Of a DNA stretch of 64,000 nucleotides, positions 56,940 through 64,000 are shown one piece after another. A program made the position numbers and the translations under genes. The notes under the pieces are model-generated. The model did no database searches and was not told the DNA's origin. It saw nothing but the letters and a program-made list of their open reading frames with translations. Origin of the DNA: Larix kaempferi (lineage: Eukaryota > Streptophyta > Pinopsida > Pinales > Pinaceae); contig BSBM01000001.1 in assembly GCA_027924585.1 (NCBI GenBank), forward strand, positions 56,703,501-56,767,500. The letters are read 5' to 3'. Positions within the stretch are counted from its first letter, which is position 1. Each line of letters starts with the position of its first letter.

Positions 56940-58850
56940 ATGGGTGCAGACCATGGGGAGACTGTGAGTGAAGCCGAGGAAGAAAGTGGCCTTACGAGGG
57001 GAGGAGCAAGGTTCCGACAGGAAAAGAGGCAGAGGATAGGAGAAGGTCCTGCTGCGATCAGACTGCAAGACCGTGAAGGAAGGCCACACGGGACGAAGCG
57101 ACCTCACAGTCCTAACAGGGACAACCAGGCTATGCTCAGGATAGAGGTAGGACCAAACCCTGACACCAACATACCCACACCTCTGCTCACTAGCTCTCAA
57201 CAATCAAGAAACACTACTTCGACACCGCAGAAGTTAATTAGTAGTAGTAGTATAGCGATAGGAGGAAGGAAGCCCAAGATGGCGGGAAATGATGCTAAGC
57301 TACCGATGTTCCATGGAAGTGTGACAGACAACCCAGAACGGTATTGGTTTTTGTGTGAAGCGGTCTGGACCGTGAAACAGATCACTGATGACAATACTAA
57401 GAAAGGACAGTTAGCCACGAATTTGCGAGGTCGTGCCTTAGATTGGTTCATGAAGTTCGTTTTCATCCCTACTGGGGCCCTAAAGAAGTCACTGGATGAG
57501 ATTCGGGATGGGCTGATTGCTGAATTTAGATGGCCTAAGTCGGAGGCTCAATATATTACTGAATTGAAGGAAATTAAGCAGTATCCCAATGAGATGGTGT
57601 GGGATTTCGACCATCGATTCAAGACATTGATGGAAAAGGTTAGCTTTGATATGAGCGGTGTCCAACATAAAGAATGGTTCATTGTGGCACTATTACCCCA
57701 CATTCGGCTACCGCTGATGCAGCAAAACATATCGACGCCTAGTGAAGCTCTAGAGATCACGATGCGATTGGAGGCGTCATTAATTGGAGATAATGCAGCC
57801 GAGATGTCGTAGATATAGACACAGCTCGCTAAACTGATGTTACAATTGCAAGATTTAAAGAAGAACAAGGAACAACGCAATGAAGTATGGTGTACGCGAT
57901 GCCGAAGAGAAGGGCATACGAAGGATAATTGTCTAGATTTCCATAATTATTTGGTATTGGGTGTGCCAAACTCGTTGAATGGCGGCAGTATGTCATGGTG
58001 TTGCGTTTGTCATGTGTTTGGGCATAGTCATGATAATTGCACATATATGTAGAAAATGGTCACAACTCTGCGAAATCTATACTGCACATTTTGTAAGTCG
58101 GTAGGACATGATGACAAGGATTGTTGCACGTATGGGTTGCTACAGGAGAGAATGTGTGATGCATTCTATGTCAAAGATGATCAGCGTGCTGCACTGCTAC
58201 AGCCACAACCACAGATGCAGTTTGTACCGCAGCAGCAGCAACCACAGCAGTTCATACCGCAATATACACCAGTGAACCCCCCGCAGCCTCAGTATGCGCA
58301 ACAACCACAGTATGCACCACAAGGGAAAGGGATGCCACCAGCACCCATGCAGCAACAGTTTAACCAACCTCAGTATCAGCAGTAGGGCGGATATCAGGGA
58401 GGCTACAGGGGCAGACGCGGTGGTAGATTTGGTCATGGAGGAGGAGGCCGAGGTGGTTGAGGACTTGTTCAATGTTACCACTGTGCAGTATGGGGGAATT
58501 ATCAGTATGACTTCCCACTGCTACAGAATCAATGTACATTTTGTTCCGGTAATGATGATATAGTCGAGAATTGTCCACAGTTGATTGCAAGATGGCAATC
58601 TGGGAACACTCAACAACTGCAAAACCCAGTACAGCGACCGGTATAGAACCCGGTGCAACAACCAGTGCAGAACCAATCCCCACGACCACCGCCAAACGCT
58701 AATCTGAACGTAAATCAACCAGGGAATATGCAGCAGAACCAAACACAGGGTGCAAATATTGTGACTATTTCTGCAGTACAACGACCACAAGATGCTTCGA
58801 TGGCTGTTGTCACTCGTGGAGGTAAAACGACTGGGAAAGATGGGTCGTGA
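56940..58850 (+). pseudogene. I Gag: capsid and zinc-knuckle array
   Basis: A basic/acidic N-part, then the capsid from about 57280 (AGNDAKLPMFHGSVTDNPER, WFLCEAVWTVKQITDDNTKK, NLRGRALDWFMKF, LDEIRDGLIAEFRWPKSEAQ) to a TAG at 57810. Then the knuckles: CTRCRREGHTKDNC (~57891), CCVCHVFGHSHDNC (~57999), CTFCKSVGHDDKDC (~58083) and two degenerate ones, CYHCAVWGNYQYDF (~58473; His to Asn, last Cys to Phe) and CTFCSGNDDIVENC (~58533; His to Asp). Between knuckles 3 and 4 are a Gln/Pro-rich tract and an Arg/Gly box (GRRGGRFGHGGGGRGG). TAG stops at about 58051 and 58383, TGA near 58457. Confidence 0.85.
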
Positions 58851-58859
58851 CCACTCATT

Positions 58860-59640
58860 TGCTTAGCTGGTCAGAAGACGGTAAACTTTGACATTGATGC
58901 GGAGTGGGAGATGTTCTTGGAGGCACGTCGTACCTTGGAGAAAGACCGTGGTAAGGCTGTTGTTTGCGATATGCCACCTGTATTCGATGCTACCAATGAT
59001 GCTGATCGATCGCCACTACCCTGGATGTTGCAAAAAATTCTTGAGAACTGTTTGTTGTTGGCCCAAGACCCAACTACCCTGGTTGAGGTTGAGGGCTGGT
59101 TACAGCGATTTCAGAAAGGACGACAGGACTCGGCGGTAAACTCCTTACATCGAAGGAAAACTGGCAAGGAAATGCAAATGAGCATTCATATCGGCGACTA
59201 TAATGTTGATTTAGATGTTAACATATTAACCAAGTAGGTGTGGCAGAAGATGGGGAGTCCCTCATTGAGCTGGTCTCCTGTGCAGCTCCGATTGGCTAAC
59301 CATGTCAAGGTTACACCTATTGGGCGGGTTCTGCGGCTCGCGATTAATATTGGGGGCATGAAGACTTATGCTGATTTTGACGTCATTGAAGTAGTTGATG
59401 GAGGAAGCTCCTATCCTGCGTTATTGGGAATAGGATGGGTGAACGATAGTGGAGCTGTAATCAACTTCAAGAAGCGCATGATGAATTTTGAGAATCACAA
59501 TTTCAGAGTCATCGCTCCGTTGGATCCGGCTGAAGGACGCCGATATGTTGAGCTTGTCAAAGATGACTGTCACACTGGCTGGAATCATGCATTTAATATT
59601 TTTGAGGACTACATTCATCCCATGATCCATAGTGAACTGG
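58860..59640 (+). pseudogene. I protease region
   Basis: In frame with Gag. A helical linker (WEMFLEARRTLEKDRGK, then PLPWMLQKILENCLLL) precedes a retropepsin-like segment: MSIHIGDYNVDLDVNILTK, TAG at 59235, then SWSPVQLRLANHVKVTPIGR, KTYADFDVIEVVDGGSSYPA and LLGIGWVNDSGAVINFKKR. The motif DLDVNIL stands where DSGA/DLGS is expected, so the catalytic Asp may be retained although the third position has changed. Confidence 0.7.
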
Positions 59641-60240
59641 AGTGGCGCAGCAAGAGTTCTGCGTCTTCCGACTCTGATGATGCATTAGAGCACTGGCAGA
59701 ACCTAATGCATGAAGTACCGTTCCGAAAATGTGGCTTAGTTACGCAATCCTTGTGTCGGGTTGCGACAGAAATGATCACATTTCCCGTCTATGAGGGGTT
59801 TCCTGGCTTAGATACCTTTGTAGCAGAGTTCAAAGACTGTGTTCCAGAACCACAACGATTGTTGTCCTTGGAGGAAGCACTGAAGGCTGCTCCAGCACGC
59901 TGGTGGGCAACACATAAGAAATTCATTAAAGATTGGTCACAGTGTCGAAGGTTGATGATGGTTCGATTTGGCAATACTGAGGTTTATCACACCGGCAAGT
60001 ATGATGGTCGAACTGATCCCGGTGATCATGTGATGGAGTGCCAACGATTGTGGGTAATGTGACCCAGAGATGAATGGGTTCATGCTTTTGTCCATACTTT
60101 GGAGGAGATACTGCGCTCGTGGTATACTGCAGCTAAGTTGCGTCGTGACATTACAACATGGGGGGAGTTGACGATTTGTTTCACTCATCGGATGCCAACC
60201 CTGATGTCCATAATGCCCTACAACTCATCCACGATGTGAT
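59640..60240 (+). pseudogene. I capsid-like region between protease and RT
   Basis: Continues the gag-pro frame. First unit: FPVYEGFPGLDTFVAEF, LLSLEEALKAAPARWWATHK, KDWSQCRRLMMVRFG. Second unit: KYDGRTDPGDHVMECQRLW, TGA at 60060, then EWVHAFVHTLEEILRSWYTA and TTWGELTICFTHR. Both have the signature of Retrotrans_gag capsid domains (YDGxTDPxDH, AxxWxxx, Wxxlxxx). A +1 frameshift follows near 60180 into ALQLIHDVIFQVVSVAC. With the true capsid at 57280-57810, this polyprotein carries up to three capsid-like units. Confidence 0.75.
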
Positions 60241-61480
60241 ATTTCAGGTTGTTTCGGTGGCCTGCCCTGCTGACCCGCACACCCACCGTCAGATGCAGTC
60301 TCTCATGGAGTGCTTCAACGTCAGTGGAGGGCCAGAGGACGATGATGATCCCCAGAATATGAACATTCCTAAATCTAAAGGAAGTCGCGATGTGGTACCA
60401 CCTGTTGTGCCAAGTAATCCGTTCAATCAGCCGTTGCAGCTTTGCAAAATGAATATCGGCACCAAGGCTACTCCGAAGTTTGCTAATGTTGGGGATTATT
60501 GGGATGATGAGATGATGAGTAAGGTTACCGAGTTATTGCATGAGTTTCAAGACGTGTTTCCCATGAATTTTTCCAAAATGAAGGGAATCTTGGGTGATTT
60601 AGGAGAGATGAGGATTCCATTGAAACTAGATGCTAAGTCAGTCTGACAGCGACCTTATCGGCTAAATCCACGGCATAAAGAAAAGGTAAAGGTAGAAATT
60701 GATCAGATTTTGGATGCTGGTATTATCAAACCTGTGGAAGAGTCAGAATGGATCAATCCTATGGTGTTGCAAGACAAGAAAATAGGAGAAGTACGTATCT
60801 GTGTCGACCTGCGGAAGTTGAACGATGCCTACTTGCATGACCCCTTTTCGACTCCATTTACTGATGAAGTACTTGAAGGTGTGGGCGGCCAGGAGATGTA
60901 CTCTTTCATTAATGGATTCTCTGGCTACCATCAGATTCACATTGCCAAGTAAGATCGCCATAAGACAACTTTTGTTACTGAATGGGGTTGCTTTCAGTAC
61001 ATGGTCATGCCCTTTGGTTTGAAGAATGCACCCGCAATATTTTCCCGGGTCGTTGCTGCTGCATTCAAAGATTTTATTCAGAAGTTTCTACAGGTATATA
61101 TGGATGATTGGACCATTTATGGATTGATTCGGGATCATTTGGCTAATCTGTGGTTGATGCTTGAGCGATGTCGATAGCACCAGATATCGTTGACCTTGAA
61201 GAAATGTATTTTTTTGTGCACCATTCAGGATATTGTTGGGTCATATTGTGTGTAAGCAAGGCTTGTTGGTTGATCCCGCCAAAACTGCGCTTACTTTGGG
61301 GTTGCAACCGCCGACCATTGTTAAGCAGTTGCGTGCCACCTTGGGTCATACGGGATATTATCGCAAGTTCATTATGGGGTATGCTGCGATTACGGCCCCT
61401 ATGGAGAAGTTGTTGAAAAAGGATGCGGCATTCCAGTGGAACCTGGACTGCCAGGCTAGTTTTGAAACACTCAAGGCAAA
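60241..61480 (+). pseudogene. I reverse transcriptase
   Basis: An acidic linker (GGPEDDDDPQNMNIPKSKG) and the conserved entry FANVGDYWDDEMMSKVTELL lead into RT: QRPYRLNPRHKEKVKVEIDQ, VRICVDLRKLNDAYLHDPF, MYSFINGFSGYHQIHIAK, VMPFGLKNAPAIFSRVV and the catalytic box VYMDDW (YMDD). The thumb follows after a frameshift near 61215 (MLGHIVCKQGLLVDPAKTAL, TLGHTGYYRKFIMGYAA). Stops: TGA at 60644 (KSV*QRPY), TAA at about 60950 (IAK*DRHK) and TAG at about 61175 (CR*HQISL). Confidence 0.93.
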
Positions 61481-61910
61481 GATGGGGTCGACACCGATCT
61501 TGGTCTTTCCGGACTGGAGTAAGGAATTCCATGTCCATGTTGATGCTTCATCGGTTGCTTTAGGGGTTGTATTGGCTCAACCAAGAGAAGGCAACATTGA
61601 TCATCTCATTGATTTTGCCAATCGGAAGCTGTCCTCTCCAGAATGCAATTACACTACCACAGAATGCGAAGGTCTGGCCATGGTTTACGCACTGCAGAAA
61701 TTCAGGCATTATCTATTGGGTGGCCACTTTAAAATGTTCACTGATTGTTCTGCATTGAAATACTTGGTCAATAAGCTTGTGTTGGGGGGGGAGATCTGTC
61801 GGTGGCTACTGTTGTTTCAGGAGTTTGATTTTGAGGTTGTTGTGAAGCTAGGGCGGTTGAATGCTAGACCAGATCATTTGTCAAGGATTGATACAGGGGA
61901 GGAACCGACT
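61480..61910 (+). pseudogene. I RNase H
   Basis: Same frame as the RT thumb. FHVHVDASSVALGVVLAQP carries the first catalytic Asp, YTTTECEGLAMVYALQKFRH the Glu and GGHFKMFTDCSALKYLV the second Asp. The tail FEVVVKLGRLNARPDHLSRI completes the gypsy RNase H. This stretch has no stop and is the best preserved part of the element. It removes RNA from the RNA-DNA hybrid during reverse transcription. Confidence 0.93.
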
Positions 61911-63239
61911 AATATTAAAGATGGGTTGTCAGATGCCCAACCGTTTCACGTTGCCACCGCTGATCAGTATTTTGATGACATCCTTCAGTTTCTGGTGACC
62001 GGCACCGTGCCCAATGAATTTACCACTACTCAGAAGAAACAATTGGTCATCAAGGCTGCTGACTTTCAACTGATTGCGGGAAAGTTGTATAAATTGGGTG
62101 CCAATGAGATATTGCGCAGATGTGTCCTACCTCATGAGCAAGCGCAGATATTGGCTGAGGCACATGGTGGAGTGGTGGGAGGCCATTATGGTGGTCGGGC
62201 GACTTCCCAAAAGGTATTTTCTGCAGGTATTTGGTGTCCTACATTACATAACGATGCGACAGACTATGCGTAATCTTGTGATGTTTGTCAACGAACTGGC
62301 AAGCTGTCCAGACGAGACGAGATGTCGCTGCTACCTCAGGTAACATTGCAATCATTTGAGAAATGGGCTGTGGATTTTGTGGGGCCGATCAATCCACTAG
62401 GGAAACGCCCAGGTGCACGGTATATTATCACAGCGACAGAGTACTTGACCCGGTGGGCTGAAGCAGCACCTGTAGTTGATTGCTCCGCCGCAACATCTGC
62501 TCGATTTTTGTTTGATCACATTATCACTCAATTCGGCTTCCCTAAGATATTGCTGAGTGATCAAAGTAGCCACTTTCCAAATTGCACTATCAGCGCCTTG
62601 ATGGATGAATTACAGATACAGCATAAGAAGAGTACACCCTATCACCCACAAATGAATGGAACGATGGAGGCATTTAACAAGGTATTGGAACACGCATTGA
62701 CAAAGGTGTGCAATGCAAACCGAGACGACTGGGATTTGAAAGTTCCAGCAGTATTATGGGCCTATCGCACTACATGTAAACGATTGACTGGTCAGACACC
62801 TTTCAAGCTGGTATATGGGAAGGAAGCAATTATGCCGATGGAGTATATTGTCCCAAGTCTATGCATTGTGGCTATTATAGGTATGGACGATGTTGTAGCA
62901 TTAGAGGATCGTCTAGCATAGTTGGTACAGTTGGAAGAAGATAAATTTATCGCTGGCTTTCATCAAGGGGTGGAGAAGGATAGACAGAAGGCATGGCATG
63001 ATCGCCACATAAAAAATAAACAGTTTCAGCAAGGCGACTTAGTGTTATTATACGAAAGTAAGTTTATGAAACATCCAGGAAAGTTGCAGATGGATTGGCT
63101 AGGTCCCTACCACATCAATAGCATTACTTGAGGAGGATCGGTTCAGTTGCAGCGATTGGATGGGGGGATGCTCCCCAAGCTGGTGAATGGTCACAGGTTG
63201 AAGACCTATCGCACGGGCTTGGAACAGTGCGATGTTTGA
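61910..63239 (+). pseudogene. I integrase
   Basis: A tether (FDDILQFLVTGTVPNEFTTT) and zinc site (AHGGVVGGHYGGRATSQKVF ... SCDVCQRTG, with a TAA at 62271 between the His and Cys pairs) precede the catalytic core: [20 protein letters not shown] (D), [13 protein letters not shown] (D; Gly of the usual DQG is Ser), [15 protein letters not shown] (E). The C-terminal domain runs after a TAG at about 62919 (KQFQQGDLVLLYESKFMKHP, LQMDWLGPYHINS), passes a TGA at 63129 and ends RLKTYRTGLEQCDV with TGA at 63237. No chromodomain is visible. Confidence 0.93.
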
Positions 63240-64000
63240 GTCGCATTGGTAAAAAAAAACTGATGATGATTGTTGCAGGTTGCTGGTGACAAATGGTGCT
63301 CCAACGGAAAAGGGTATGCGTAAGCGGACGAGGCTTATGCCACCAGATTAGAGTAGTCAGAGACTCATGGTAGTGGTGTGCTCAAGCTCGATGACGGATT
63401 TTGTACGACGCATTTGAGACGGTACGGCAAAGTGGTGTGATTACTGGCCACCCTCTCTACGCATGATTGCACCTGACCGATTCGACTGGGCTCACACATG
63501 ACGACGGCATGTTTTGCACATGGCACGCTGGGCCAAGATGATCAGCGGGGTTGTTCACGTGGTGGCACGTGGGATATTTGTTGGTAGCATGCTCACCCCC
63601 CACTGTGATAGTCGGCCGGCTCACACACACACAAATGAGAGGTACCGGGGCATCATTCCCCCCGTCGTGACAAGGGAGATCCTGACTATAAGTAACTGAG
63701 GAAGTTGGTAGTTCACCATACAGAAGTTGTTCCAACATAGAGTGGTTATGCTGGTTAATCACTTTGGAAGTTGAGTTGTGAGAAATTCCAAGGAGGCTAT
63801 GGAAATGCTTCACTTTGTTTCCCATGGTAGCACCCCAGGGGCCCTGTGAGCCCGAACGATGGCTGTCCCCGAGCGCCTTGATACGGCAGGTGCACTTACG
63901 TTGTGTATGCCCTAGCTGGTGCCAGGGCGACTGCGGTATGCATCAACAGTGAGGTGGACCCCTGGCCGGTCCCGCATAATTCAGTATGCAGTAGTTGTTC
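63240..64000 (+). other. 3' non-coding region of I, possibly a divergent 3' LTR
   Basis: Past the pol stop there is no clear gene; the 122-codon minus frame at 63457-63825 has no family features. The last ~150 bases (gactgcggtatg, gtggacccctggcc) resemble 56260-56330 in the putative 5' LTR (gactgtggtatg, gtggacccctatcg), and 63680 (gactataagtaactgagg) resembles the TATA area at 55760. This suggests a 3' LTR or a related LTR that is well diverged from the 5' one and runs off the window. The start of such an LTR could not be fixed. Confidence 0.4.

Larger units (their letters stand above)
55456..64000 (+). mobile_element. Ty3/gypsy element I, same lineage as G, runs off the right edge
   Basis: The putative 5' LTR (about 55456-56417) is followed by a leader frame, Gag with zinc knuckles, protease, capsid-like region, RT, RNase H and integrase, all on the plus strand and ending with TGA at 63237-63239. 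Gag through the capsid-like region is one frame (56940 to about 60180) broken only by stops; frameshifts lie near 56935, 60180 and 61215. The 3' LTR end is not in the window. Confidence 0.9.

Noticed and set aside
63457-63825. 122-codon minus-strand frame at the right edge
   Set aside because: No domain or composition signal; region looks LTR-like or untranslated.

Overview
The window looks like nuclear DNA of a land plant with a large, repeat-rich genome. It holds plant Ty1/copia and Ty3/gypsy LTR retrotransposons nested in one another, long AT microsatellites and GT-AG intron boundaries. I see no bacterial genes, rRNA, tRNA or organellar DNA. I cannot name the species. No intact gene is present: every long coding frame is broken by stops, mostly of the kind that C-to-T change at CAG, CAA or CGA would give, with few frameshifts.

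Layout. Bases 1-9.9 kb are non-coding: AT microsatellites, a 706-bp tandem duplication, a ~0.4-kb tandem array and a dispersed repeat pair. Bases 10.6-12.2 kb (minus) carry a decayed three-exon gene for a coiled-coil protein. From 12.5 to 20.5 kb lies a minus-strand copia element (C): 3' LTR, minisatellite-filled 3' region, RT/RNase H and integrase. It is split in the pre-integrase region by a complete 3.3-kb non-autonomous gag-protease element (D, 17171-20440, target duplication CTCTA). It is broken again at 20547 by a gypsy element (E, 20552 to about 26503) that lacks its 3' part.

From 27.2 to 54.9 kb there is the 3' end of what looks like a host bHLH-type gene (F, plus strand). One of its exons was split by a 12.2-kb minus-strand gypsy element (G, LTRs 27349-27685 and 53675-54005). 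G was itself split by a 14.5-kb plus-strand gypsy element (H, 28521-42988, target duplication TAGCT). E and H belong to one family (gag-pro-pol of the plant Tat type). H also carries a second RNase H domain after the integrase and an antisense gene with a likely intron. From about 55.5 kb to the right edge is a plus-strand gypsy element (I) related to G.

Most interesting: G and I share an unusual polyprotein with a canonical Gag capsid region, five CCHC-type zinc-knuckle positions, protease, then further capsid-like sequence, then RT, RNase H and integrase. G also carries a sense-strand extra frame of about 1,140 codons between integrase and 3' LTR. That frame becomes visible as one unit only when the H insertion is removed. 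Insertion order from nesting: C before D and E; F before G before H.
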